Part shown: in pieces, positions 1 through 7,847 of the stretch
Position numbering within the stretch: position 1 is the stretch's first letter
Layout: every line of letters begins with the position of its first letter
NCBI RefSeq assembly: GCF_004402485.1
Contig: NZ_SOFG01000024.1
Span: 124,001 to 188,000 of the forward strand
Direction: 5' to 3'
Source of the DNA: Cryobacterium algoricola
GTDB lineage: Bacteria; Actinomycetota; Actinomycetes; Actinomycetales; Microbacteriaceae
Length of the DNA stretch: 64,000 bases
Program-made: the position numbers and the translations under genes
The notes under the pieces: generated by a model
Seen by the model: the letters and a program-made list of their open reading frames with translations, nothing else
Told to the model about the DNA's origin: nothing
The model's database searches: none

Positions 1-2
1 TC

Positions 3-3000
3 ACCTTCGCCCCCTCGGCGACCCTGCTCTCCGGCGCGTCCGGAACCGGTAAGAGCAGCCTGCTCGACGCCTACCTCGCCTTGATGATGCCCTCGGACAC
101 CCCGTTCAACGGCGCCTCCAACGACGCGGGGTCCGGCAGGGCCCGGAGTCTCGACCAGCGCAACCTGATGACCTACCTCAGGGGCAAGACCGACTCCAAC
201 CGTGAGGCCGGAACCGGGGAGATGCAGGACCAGGTCCTCCGCGGCGCGCACGACGCGACCTGGGGCGCGGTCGCGATGACTTTCGTCGACGACAACGGCC
301 GCCGGTTCACCGTGCTGCGCGCCTATTTCGTGCCGCGGGGCGCGACCCGGTTCGCGGACATCACGATGAAGATGGCCACCCAGGACGGCCGCCTCGACCT
401 GCGCGACCTCGCCGACGTCACCGAGGCGCGCTTCGACAAGCGAGCGCTCCGGACCCGGTTCCCCGAACTGGATGTCTTCGACACCTACGCGGCGTTCGCC
501 CAGACCCTCTACACCCGGCTCGGAATCGGCGCCAACGGCGAGGGCGGCAAGGCGCTGCGGCTCCTCGCGCGGATCCAGGCCGGACAGCAGGTCAAGACGG
601 TCGACGGACTCTACAAGTCGATGGTCCTTGAAGAGCCGGCCACCTACGCGGCGGCCGACAAGGCCGTCGATCACTTCGAGGACCTCGAAAGGTCCTATGG
701 GGCCATGCTGACCGAGGCCCAGAAGGCGAAGGTCCTCGAACGGATCCCCGACCTGCACCGGGAGTACGAGACCGCGGCGGAGAAGGCCGACCTGATCGAC
801 ACCTTCGGGGTCCATCGCACCGGTGACACCCCGTTCGTGCTCTGGCAGCTCCTCACCGAGCAGGGACTGCTCGAGGGCGCCGCTGACACCAATCGCATCC
901 GTCGCCGTGACAACCAGGTCGAGCTCACCCGTGCCAGGAACGCCGAGACCGAGCTCAAGTCCCGCGTCGCCGAGGTCCAGCACCAGCAGCGCGACAACGG
1001 CGGTGACGTGCTCGTCAGCCTGCGGAACGAGATCGGCCTGCTGCGAGACCAGCGCGACGACGTTGCCGCCGAGCGCGCGAAGTTCGACGACCGCACCAAG
1101 ACCCTCGAGCCGTTCACCGGTTCCGCCGCCGAATTCACCCTCGTGCAGAACGACGCGGAACGCTTCCTCACCGGGTTCTCCGGGGCGGAGCGTGACCTCG
1201 AGGCCGAGCGCACGACCCTGCAGCGGAACGCCTTCCCCGTCGAGGAACAGCTCAGGACCCTGGGCCAGGAGCACGACTTCCTCGCGGGACGCGAGAACCT
1301 GGTTCCCCAGCACCTGCACAATGCCCGGCTGATGATCGCGGAAGCCTCGGGGATCCCCGCGGAGGAGCTGCCCTTCGTCGCCGAACTCGTCGACCTCGCC
1401 TCCGGCGAGGAGGCCTGGCGCCAGGCCGCCGAGGTCACCCTGTCGTCCGTGGTGCGCGTCATGCTCGTCGACGAGACGCGGTTGCGCGCGCTCAGCGCCG
1501 CGATCGATCCGTTGCAGATTCCCGTGCGCATCCACTTCGAAGGCGTCGCACTCCGGGCGCACCGGCCCCGCACCGGCGACCCCCGCTTCGTGTCCGGCAA
1601 GCTCGTTTACCAGGATTCGCCCTTCAGCGGCTGGGTCCAGGACCGGGTCAGCGCGCCGAGCCTCGACGCGCTCTGCGTCGCGGACCCCACCGACCTGGCC
1701 GGAGACGGCCCGCGGGTCACCCCGACCGGGCAGACCCGCAATGGCAAGCGCGGGGCACACGGCTGGAACAAGGGCCAGGCGCCGATCATCGGCTTCTCGA
1801 ACACCGGTCGCCTCGCCGAGATCGTGGCAGAACGCGCCCAGCTGACCGGCGCGGCCGAGGCATTCGCCCGGGATGCCGCCGAAGTGGGAAACCGCATCGC
1901 CGACCTCCGCCGCAGGCGAGGCGCCCACCAGTACGTCGTCGACACCACCTGGCTATCGATCGATGTGGCCGGCGCCGAGGTCAGGATCGCGGAGAAGGAA
2001 GCCGAATCGGATCGTGTCCTCGCGGGCAGCGACATCCTTCGTGCCCTCAAAGCCGAGGAGGAACGCTTCTCCTCCGAGCTCGAGACCGCCCAGAAGCTCA
2101 AGCACTCGGCCGACGGGACGGCCGAGCGTCTTGCCGCGGAGCAGGCGCGGATCGTCGACCGTCAGGACGCCGTCTCCGGCATGCTCGACCGGATCGAACG
2201 TGACCGGACGGCCACCCTCTCCGAGGAGCACTCCGCGCACCTCACCGAACAATTCGCCCTCGTCGGAGACCAGGGCGACCTGGCGGCGCTCGAGGGCGGC
2301 GTGCGACGGCTGCGCGAGCGCCTCACCGAGCAGTCCGCGCACGACAGGGAGAGCGCCGCGAGCGCCCGGGACTCGCTGGTGCGCATCTTCGAAACGTTCC
2401 AGGGCCGGTGGCCCGACCCGAACATCGGCACCTCGCTCGAGTCATACACGAGCTATCGCGACATCCTCGATGCTGTGTACACGCTCGGCCTGCACGAGCG
2501 GCGCCAGGAATGGAAGCGTCGGCTGTCTGCGTGGAGCGGGCAGGACCTCGTGCCGCTCACCGCGGCGTTCAACACCGCCATCGAGGAGATCGAGGACCGG
2601 CTCCGGCCGATCAACGAGATCCTCGCGACCCTGCCTTTCGGGGCCGGTCGAGACCGCCTGAAGATCGCACTGCGCCGCCTGCACCGCGACGACGCCACCG
2701 CGTTCCGCAAGGAGCTCAAGGTTCTCGCCTCCGGGTCGACGGAGGACTTCACCGACGAGGAAACCGAGGCCCGGTTCACCCGGCTGCACAACTTCATGGC
2801 CCAGATTCGCCGACCGGAGCCGGGGACGCGCACGGAGTCGCAGCGGGACCTCCTGCTCGACGTGCGGAAGCACGTGGAGATCACCGCGGTCCGTTCCACG
2901 CCCGACGGCGTCGAAGTGAGCACCTATTCCTCGCTCGGCGGCAAGAGCGGTGGAGAGTCCCAGGAGCTCGTCGCGTTCGTCGTCGGCGCGGCCCTGCGTT

Positions 3001-3281
3001 TCCAGCTCGGCGACGAGAGCCGCACCCGCCCGCGGTTCGCGCCGGTCTTCCTCGACGAGGGCTTCGTGAAGTCGGACTCCGAGTTCGCCGGCCGTGCCGT
3101 GGCCGCCTGGAAGGGACTCGGCTTCCAGCTCATCGTCGGCTCGCCGCTCGACAAGGTCACCGCCCTCGAACCGCACATGGAGCTCGTGCTGTCGATGACC
3201 AAGAACACCAGTACCGGCTACTCGTACATCACCCCGCTGTCGTCCCCAAATCCAGTCCCGGTAAGCTCGAACCATGGATGA
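3..3281 (+). CDS. jetC: Wadjet/MksB-type SMC-like ATPase JetC (5' end outside window)
   Basis: Partial gene; the reading frame enters from the left edge. A Walker A P-loop GASGTGKSS is encoded at about 33-59, before the first in-frame ATG, so the true start lies upstream. The product is over 1,090 residues: an N-terminal nucleotide-binding half, a long Glu/Arg-rich coiled-coil middle with a central globular part, and a C-terminal SbcC/MukB-like half. That half has an ABC-signature-like GGKSGGES (about 2937-2960) and a Walker B with catalytic acid FLDEGF (about 3046-3063). This layout matches JetC/MksB, the condensin-like motor of Wadjet plasmid-defence systems, which extrudes DNA loops before cleavage by the JetD nuclease. 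Partners JetA and JetB would lie upstream, outside the window. No JetD-like gene follows. It overlaps the next gene by 8 bases. The SbcC-like assignment is strong; the Wadjet label rests on size and architecture. Confidence 0.82.
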   Translation, partial: TFAPSATLLSGASGTGKSSLLDAYLALMMPSDTPFNGASNDAGSGRARSLDQRNLMTYLRGKTDSNREAGTGEMQDQVLRGAHDATWGAVAMTFVDDNGRRFTVLRAYFVPRGATRFADITMKMATQDGRLDLRDLADVTEARFDKRALRTRFPELDVFDTYAAFAQTLYTRLGIGANGEGGKALRLLARIQAGQQVKTVDGLYKSMVLEEPATYAAADKAVDHFEDLERSYGAMLTEAQKAKVLERIPDLHREYETAAEKADLIDTFGVHRTGDTPFVLWQLLTEQGLLEGAADTNRIRRRDNQVELTRARNAETELKSRVAEVQHQQRDNGGDVLVSLRNEIGLLRDQRDDVAAERAKFDDRTKTLEPFTGSAAEFTLVQNDAERFLTGFSGAERDLEAERTTLQRNAFPVEEQLRTLGQEHDFLAGRENLVPQHLHNARLMIAEASGIPAEELPFVAELVDLASGEEAWRQAAEVTLSSVVRVMLVDETRLRALSAAIDPLQIPVRIHFEGVALRAHRPRTGDPRFVSGKLVYQDSPFSGWVQDRVSAPSLDALCVADPTDLAGDGPRVTPTGQTRNGKRGAHGWNKGQAPIIGFSNTGRLAEIVAERAQLTGAAEAFARDAAEVGNRIADLRRRRGAHQYVVDTTWLSIDVAGAEVRIAEKEAESDRVLAGSDILRALKAEEERFSSELETAQKLKHSADGTAERLAAEQARIVDRQDAVSGMLDRIERDRTATLSEEHSAHLTEQFALVGDQGDLAALEGGVRRLRERLTEQSAHDRESAASARDSLVRIFETFQGRWPDPNIGTSLESYTSYRDILDAVYTLGLHERRQEWKRRLSAWSGQDLVPLTAAFNTAIEEIEDRLRPINEILATLPFGAGRDRLKIALRRLHRDDATAFRKELKVLASGSTEDFTDEETEARFTRLHNFMAQIRRPEPGTRTESQRDLLLDVRKHVEITAVRSTPDGVEVSTYSSLGGKSGGESQELVAFVVGAALRFQLGDESRTRPRFAPVFLDEGFVKSDSEFAGRAVAAWKGLGFQLIVGSPLDKVTALEPHMELVLSMTKNTSTGYSYITPLSSPNPVPVSSNHG

Positions 3282-3525
3282 AGAACAGACCGTACCGACC
3301 ACTTATGTCTTGCCGAACAAGGAATTCCTCGAGATCGCCGACGGCGACACGCTTCCCGAAATCGGGGACGGAATCTACACCGGCGGCGTGGCCTACCGCG
3401 TCACCGACCTCTGGTTCATCGACGACGACGACGCGCCCCTGCCCTACGGCTTCAACGTGTTCCTGACCGAGGCACCCAAGGCCGGCAACACCCTCCGCGA
3501 GTTCGACCCGATCTTCTTCGCGTAG
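3274..3525 (+). CDS. small acidic hypothetical protein overlapping jetC
   Basis: Encodes 83 residues, rich in Asp and Glu (including a DDDD run near residue 50), with no signal peptide or membrane segment. The ATG lies inside the last codons of jetC (8-base overlap in another frame), which suggests translational coupling to the ATPase gene. I do not recognise the family. In Wadjet loci the position after jetC is often taken by the JetD nuclease (DUF3322/DUF2220), and this protein is far too small to be that. It is followed by GC-rich hairpins and then by a convergent gene, so it ends the transcription unit. It could be an accessory protein of the system or an unrelated passenger. Confidence 0.6.
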   Translation: MDEEQTVPTTYVLPNKEFLEIADGDTLPEIGDGIYTGGVAYRVTDLWFIDDDDAPLPYGFNVFLTEAPKAGNTLREFDPIFFA

Positions 3526-3561
3526 GTCTTCTTAGCGAAGGTCTGCTTCGCGCAGGCCATC

Positions 3562-3592
3562 CGCCGCCCGGCCCGCTCAGGCCCGGGCGGCG
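3562..3592. terminator. bidirectional hairpin between the jetC unit and pfkB
   Basis: A GC-rich stem of about 12 pairs with one bulged base and a 6-base loop, overlapping the stop codon of pfkB. There is no clear T-run. A smaller GCGAAG/CTTCGC hairpin lies just before it at 3535-3551. The position between convergent units suggests termination on both strands. Confidence 0.45.
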
Positions 3593-4536
3593 AGCTCGGC
3601 CTCGAGGCGTTCGACGTCCTCCCGGTGGCACAGTTCGGTTGCGGGGGTCGAAGCCGTTGCACTCCCGGCCGCGACGCCGGCACGGAAGGCCTCTGCCGCC
3701 GTTCGGCCCTGGGCGAGTCGCAGCACGAAGGCGGCGACAAAACTGTCCCCGGCACCGACGGTGCTGATCACCGTCACCTTCGGAACGTCAGAGCGGATGA
3801 CTCCGCTCGCGGAGGCGAGGACGGCTCCGGCCCCACCGAGGGTCAGGGCCACGTGCTCGGCCGCACCGGAGGCGACGAGCCGCGCCGCGGCATCCGCCTG
3901 GCTCTCCGGCGTATCGAGCGTCACGCCAGCGTATGTCTCGAGCTCGCGCAGGCTCGGCTTGACCAGGAAGACGCCTTCGGCGAGTGCTGCGGTCAGGGCC
4001 GCTCCGGAGGCATCCACGATGCACCGTGCCCCGCTGGAGCGGGCGAGGCGGGCGACGCGCGCATAGAAGTCGTCGGGGACACCAGGCGGCAGGCTCCCGC
4101 TCGCGACGATATAGCCGCCGACCGGCATCGTGGCGGCGAGCGTGTCGAGGCACGCCGTCCACTCCGCTTCCGTGAATTCGGGCCCCTGCAGGACAAACCG
4201 GAACTGCTTGCCGGTGGCCGTTTCGTCGACGGTGAAACTCTGGCGGGTGCTCTCGTGGATGGGAACCATGACGGTTGGAAGCCCCTCGGCGGCGATCAGC
4301 TGGCGGTACGCCTCACCGGTGGGACCTCCCGCAGCGTAGAGCGAGAGGGCGGTTCCACCGAGTCGACGGATGACCCTGGCCACGTTGATGCCGCCGCCGC
4401 CCGGATCGATGCGCGTCGCGCTGCACCGCAGCTTGTGCTCACTGGTCACCTGGGCCGTCGAGGTGCTCACATCGAGGGCCGGATTGACGGTCAGGGTCAG
4501 AATCGGCGGTGTCTTCACAGTGCTCGAGGCGTCCAT
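3577..4536 (-). CDS. pfkB: 6-phosphofructokinase II (PfkB family)
   Basis: Encodes 319 residues of the ribokinase/PfkB sugar-kinase fold, expected to phosphorylate fructose 6-phosphate (or a related hexose phosphate) with ATP in glycolysis. Visible motifs are the family-1 signature PGGGGINVA (residues 45-53) and the C-terminal GAGDSF (residues 261-266), where Asp264 is the expected catalytic base. The KLRC segment before the first motif, the SGSLPPG segment and the overall length follow Escherichia coli PfkB more closely than FruK. The gene stands alone and is convergent with the jetC unit. A TAGACT -10 box ends 6 bases before the ATG and there is no Shine-Dalgarno sequence, so it is probably leaderless. 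1-phosphofructokinase or tagatose-6-phosphate kinase remain possible. Confidence 0.85.
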   Translation of the reverse strand: MDASSTVKTPPILTLTVNPALDVSTSTAQVTSEHKLRCSATRIDPGGGGINVARVIRRLGGTALSLYAAGGPTGEAYRQLIAAEGLPTVMVPIHESTRQSFTVDETATGKQFRFVLQGPEFTEAEWTACLDTLAATMPVGGYIVASGSLPPGVPDDFYARVARLARSSGARCIVDASGAALTAALAEGVFLVKPSLRELETYAGVTLDTPESQADAAARLVASGAAEHVALTLGGAGAVLASASGVIRSDVPKVTVISTVGAGDSFVAAFVLRLAQGRTAAEAFRAGVAAGSATASTPATELCHREDVERLEAELAARA

Positions 4537-4542
4537 CTTCCC

Positions 4543-4548
4543 AGTCTA
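4543..4548 (-). promoter_or_regulatory. leaderless -10 box of pfkB
   Basis: TAGACT on the minus strand, separated by 6 bases from the ATG of pfkB. This fits the actinobacterial TANNNT box placed so that transcription starts at the start codon. Confidence 0.5.
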
Positions 4549-4598
4549 GGAGCCGCCGTCTCCCATCCCGAAAGCGCCGTTCGACAGGACATTGTGCG

Positions 4599-4982
4599 TT
4601 ACTTGAGCGCCTTCGCCTTGAGCGCCTCGAACTCGGCCGCCGTGATCGAGCCGCTGTCGAGGAGTTCTTTCGCTTTCGCGATCTCGGCCGCGGGGCTCGC
4701 GGAGGACGCGACGGACCTGACGTAGTCGTCTGTGTACGCCTGAACCTGCTGTGCCCGTTCCTCCTGACGCCTGGCCATGTCCGGGCCCCGCGCGATCAGG
4801 TAGACCAGGGCGGTCAGGAACGGAACGAAGATGAGGAAGATCAGCCAGACCGCCTTGGCCCCGCCATTGAGTGTGTGGTCCCGGAAGATGTCCGCGACGA
4901 TCGAGAACAACACCATGAGATAGGCGATGAACGCGAAACTCCAGAAGAAGAACCAGACGATATCCCAGAAATTCGCAAACAT
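4599..4982 (-). CDS. PLDc_N-SHOCT small membrane protein
   Basis: Encodes 127 residues. Two hydrophobic segments lie near residues 5-32 and 43-65, and the spacing around the second (VWLIFLIFVPFLTALVYLIARG) matches the phospholipase D nuclease N-terminal (PLDc_N) two-helix module. A short basic and glutamine-rich linker follows, then a C-terminal SHOCT motif (ELLDSGSITAAEFEALKAKAL). The start is set by AAGGAGA five bases before the ATG. Such proteins are small inner-membrane proteins of unknown biochemical role; SHOCT modules are thought to mediate oligomerisation. It is transcribed away from the DUF6325/SHOCT pair at 5.3-6.1 kb, which carries the same C-terminal motif. Confidence 0.75.
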   Translation of the reverse strand: MFANFWDIVWFFFWSFAFIAYLMVLFSIVADIFRDHTLNGGAKAVWLIFLIFVPFLTALVYLIARGPDMARRQEERAQQVQAYTDDYVRSVASSASPAAEIAKAKELLDSGSITAAEFEALKAKALK

Positions 4983-5284
4983 GAGATTCTCCTTGCCTCA
5001 GGTGCTCTTCTGTGTTCTTGCGGTGTCAGGACAGGTGGATCAGAGGAGGGCGAACCGAGCACACTGTCCGCTCCAGGGCCGGGCGAACTCGCCGGCAGCC
5101 CGACCATAGCGCGACCGGAGTTTGCCGGAAAGGGCCGTTTCGCCAGGAGTAGTTCACGTCTGGCGCGGCCGGGCAGGCCAGGCCGCCGGGCACCTTGATG
5201 CCCGCACCGAACCGGATTAGTGTCCCCACTGTCCTGATAGAGCGTTGCGGCGACGAGGTCGTGACGACGAGCGAAGGAGACACC
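4983..5284. other. 302-bp divergent intergenic region
   Basis: Lies between the PLDc_N-SHOCT gene (minus) and the DUF6325 gene (plus) and should carry both promoters. I see GC-rich dyads around 5158-5205 but no coding sequence or known RNA. An open frame extends back to 5195, but the conserved part of the protein begins only after 5285. Confidence 0.4.
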
Positions 5285-5731
5285 GTGCTTGGCCCAATCG
5301 AAGTGCTCGTGGTTGCGTTCCCGGGAAACAAATTCAACGGACAGATAGTTCCAGCGCTTTCCGATCTCGTCGACTCGAACACGATCAGCATCATCGATGC
5401 GCTGCTCGTCTCGAAGGATGAAACCGGCGAAGTCAGTCTCGTGGAGTTCGACGAACTCGGCGTGACCGAGGATGCGGCCGTGTCGGCCCTCGCCGCTCTC
5501 TTCGAGGGAGTCGACGGACTCCTCTCGGACGACGACGTCGACGAGTTGTCTGCCGACCTCGAGAACAACAGCTCGGCGGCAATCCTCGTCTTCGAGCACA
5601 CCTGGTTCAAGCCGTTGCGTGACGCGATCGTTGACTCCGGAGGAGTCCTGCTCGAAGACGTGCACGTGCCGGATTCGGTCGTCGACGAGGTGCTCCTGGC
5701 GATGGACGCGCCCGGGGCAGACACCGACTGA
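5285..5731 (+). CDS. DUF6325 family protein
   Basis: Encodes 148 residues from a GTG at 5285, which has GAAGGAGA a few bases upstream. Upstream in-frame ATGs would add about 30 residues that look unlike the family. The N-terminus (GPIEVLVVAFPGN) and the following hydrophobic and acidic blocks match DUF6325 proteins (about 140-150 residues), common in Actinobacteria. The sequence is acidic, with no membrane helix or signal peptide. DUF6325 genes are commonly paired with a SHOCT-domain gene, as here (next gene 53 bases downstream). The function is unknown; DUF1269-like stress or membrane-associated proteins are the nearest analogy. Confidence 0.72.
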   Translation: MLGPIEVLVVAFPGNKFNGQIVPALSDLVDSNTISIIDALLVSKDETGEVSLVEFDELGVTEDAAVSALAALFEGVDGLLSDDDVDELSADLENNSSAAILVFEHTWFKPLRDAIVDSGGVLLEDVHVPDSVVDEVLLAMDAPGADTD

Positions 5732-5784
5732 CAGCCACGCACCAGGACTCGGAACAGGACTCGGAACACGATGAAAGGAAGACG

Positions 5785-6084
5785 ATGATGCGTCGAGGTG
5801 GCCGACCCGGCCTGATGGGGACAATGGCACGGACCGCCGTGATCGCAAGCACGGCTACCGCGGTCTCCGGCAACGTCAGCCGGCGCCAGCAGGCCCAGGC
5901 CCAATCCGCAGCGGGCCAGCAGGCCGCTCAGCAGCAGGCGCAGTACGCACCACCACCGCAAGCTGCGGCCGCGGAGGACGACAGCCTGTCTGCCCAAATC
6001 GAACGACTGGCGACCCTCAAGACCGCCGGCGTGATCAGCGACGCCGAGTTCTCCGCGGCCAAGGCCAAGCTCCTCGGCATCTAG
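5785..6084 (+). CDS. SHOCT domain protein
   Basis: Encodes 99 residues: an N-terminal RRGGRPGLMGTMARTA segment typical of small actinobacterial SHOCT proteins, an Ala/Gln-rich low-complexity middle (about residues 35-65), and a C-terminal SHOCT motif (QIERLATLKTAGVISDAEFSAAKAKLL). AAAGGAA precedes the start; two consecutive ATGs are possible. It is probably cotranscribed with the DUF6325 gene upstream. Role unknown; the C-terminal motif is shared with the divergent PLDc_N-SHOCT protein, so the three genes may act together at the membrane. Confidence 0.75.
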   Translation: MMRRGGRPGLMGTMARTAVIASTATAVSGNVSRRQQAQAQSAAGQQAAQQQAQYAPPPQAAAAEDDSLSAQIERLATLKTAGVISDAEFSAAKAKLLGI

Positions 6085-6095
6085 GCCGGGAGCAG

Positions 6096-6128
6096 CCGGT
6101 GGGGCCCGAGTCCCTCGGACCCCGCCGG
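6096..6128. terminator. bidirectional hairpin terminator
   Basis: A stem of 15 positions (CCGGTGGGGCCCGAG against CTCGGACCCCGCCGG, one G-T wobble and one mismatch) with a very short loop, sitting between two convergent stop codons. Confidence 0.6.
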
Positions 6129-6135
6129 CACGGCA

Positions 6136-7770
6136 CTAGTTCGTCGCCGACTTCCACGCCGCGGTCAGCTGGTCGAGCCGGGAGTCCGCACCGAGCGAGA
6201 CCCCGTTGACGTTCGGCTGCTCGGCAATGATCGACGTGAGTTCGTGCACGGGGATCTGGTAGTACTGCTCGGCGATGCGCTTCTGGATGTCCGCAAGGAC
6301 GGCATTCCGGGCAGTGGCATCACCGGAGGCGAGCTGCTTCTGGAGCAGGGCCTCGAGGGTCGGATCGCTGATCCGGAGGGTGTTGCTGGCCGCGCTCGAG
6401 AAGGTCGTGCGCAGGACGTCGCCGTCGGCCCGGGAGAGGTTCTGCCAGGAGATGTCGAAATCACCGCTCTTCTGTCGTTCGAGGAAGGACGGCACGTCGC
6501 CGCCCTGAAGGGTGATCTCGATGCCGACCTTCTTGAGCTGCTGCTGGAGCAGTTCCAGGGAGGTCTGGTTGGGTCCGAAGTTGGTGATCCAGTTGACGAC
6601 GAGCGAGAGCCTGGTCCCGTCCTTGGCGCGGATGCCGTCTGCTCCCGCCTTCCAACCGGCGGCGTCGAGCAGGCTGCTTGCCTTCGCGGTGTCGAAAGCG
6701 AAGTAGCTGGATTCGTCGGCCCAGCCTGGCGTGGTCTTCGCGAGGACGCTCGTGCCAACGGCGAATGTGTCGTTGAGCGCGGTATCGCGGATCTCTGCCG
6801 CGTTCGTCGCGTGGGCGATCGCCTCGCGCACGGCGATGTCGCTCACGATCGGCCGGGATACGTTGAAGTACTCGCCGAAGCTCACGCCCGGGTTGCCGCG
6901 GTCGATGAGCGGGAATCCGCTCGCGGCGATCGAGTCGACGTCGACCGGCTGCACTCCGCCGATGACATCCACCTGGCCGGAGGTCAGGCTGCCGGTGCGT
7001 ACGGCAGGTTCCGGCACGACCTGGAAGGTGACCGTGTCGAGGTACGCCTCGCCGGTGGCGCCGACGGCTTCGGGGCTCCAGGCGTAGCCGGTGCGCTTGG
7101 CGAGTTTCGTGGCGACGTTCTTCGTGTAGCTCGCGAGCACGAACGGACCCGTGCCGACGACGGCCTTTCCGGTAGCCCGGTCGTCGTACGGGGTCGCGAT
7201 CGTCGACGCGCCGACGATCCCGAGGGCGACGGACGCCGTCGAGTTCGGGAACGCGGCGTTCGGTGTGGAGAAGTCCACCTCGACCGTGTGCGCATCGACG
7301 GCGACCGTCTGCCGGTAGCCGACCAAGGAGCTGACGGCCTGGCTCTTGGGGCCCGCAGCGACGATGTCGTCGAAGGTCGCCTTCACTGCAGCCGCGGTGA
7401 GCGGGGTGCCGTCGGAGAACGTGACGCCATCGCGGAGCACGAAGGTGAACGCCGTCGCGTCGGCGTTGGCGGTCCAGCTCGTGGCGAGCCAGGGTTCGAG
7501 GTCGTTCGTCTTCGGGTTCTGATACAGGAGTGAGTCGACAAGCTGACGGGTGACATACAGGGTGTCGTTGCCCGAACCCGTCCCCGAGGGGTTGAGCGAG
7601 ATCGGGTCGTTTGCGATCGAGAAGGTCAGGTCTCCGCCGACAACGGGTGTCGCGGCGGTGGGGCTGGCTGTGGTGGCGGACTGTCCGTTCGCCGAGCAGG
7701 CGCTGAGCGCGATGCCGACGAAGACGGCCGTGCCGATGAGGGCGGTGCGCCCCCAGGGTCGGGTACTCAT
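6136..7770 (-). CDS. ABC transporter substrate-binding lipoprotein, family 5 (peptide/nickel type)
   Basis: Encodes 544 residues from the ATG at 7770, which has AGGAGA upstream; a longer frame would add a non-signal extension. The N-terminus is a lipoprotein signal with lipobox LSAC, so the mature protein is anchored outside the membrane. The body has SBP_bac_5 features: an N-terminal block beginning DLTFSIANDPISLNP, then LATSWTANADATAFTFVLRDGVTFSDGTPL split over two segments. The family binds oligopeptides, nickel, sugars or opines, so the ligand cannot be named. It is the last gene of a four-gene minus-strand operon (two permeases, fused ATPase, this protein), 77 bases after the ATPase stop. 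The divergent LLM monooxygenases suggest an organosulfur or peptide-like ligand. Confidence 0.9.
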   Translation of the reverse strand: MSTRPWGRTALIGTAVFVGIALSACSANGQSATTASPTAATPVVGGDLTFSIANDPISLNPSGTGSGNDTLYVTRQLVDSLLYQNPKTNDLEPWLATSWTANADATAFTFVLRDGVTFSDGTPLTAAAVKATFDDIVAAGPKSQAVSSLVGYRQTVAVDAHTVEVDFSTPNAAFPNSTASVALGIVGASTIATPYDDRATGKAVVGTGPFVLASYTKNVATKLAKRTGYAWSPEAVGATGEAYLDTVTFQVVPEPAVRTGSLTSGQVDVIGGVQPVDVDSIAASGFPLIDRGNPGVSFGEYFNVSRPIVSDIAVREAIAHATNAAEIRDTALNDTFAVGTSVLAKTTPGWADESSYFAFDTAKASSLLDAAGWKAGADGIRAKDGTRLSLVVNWITNFGPNQTSLELLQQQLKKVGIEITLQGGDVPSFLERQKSGDFDISWQNLSRADGDVLRTTFSSAASNTLRISDPTLEALLQKQLASGDATARNAVLADIQKRIAEQYYQIPVHELTSIIAEQPNVNGVSLGADSRLDQLTAAWKSATN

Positions 7771-7847
7771 GGTGTGGTGTTCTCCTGGCTGTGAGAGATG
7801 GGTGTTCGGTCGGACGGAAAGGATTGAGTGGAAGAAAGCTGCGCGGG

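Noticed and set aside
5195..5284. Longer N-terminus for the DUF6325 protein
   Set aside because: The residues before 5285 do not look like the family, and a good ribosome site precedes the GTG at 5285.
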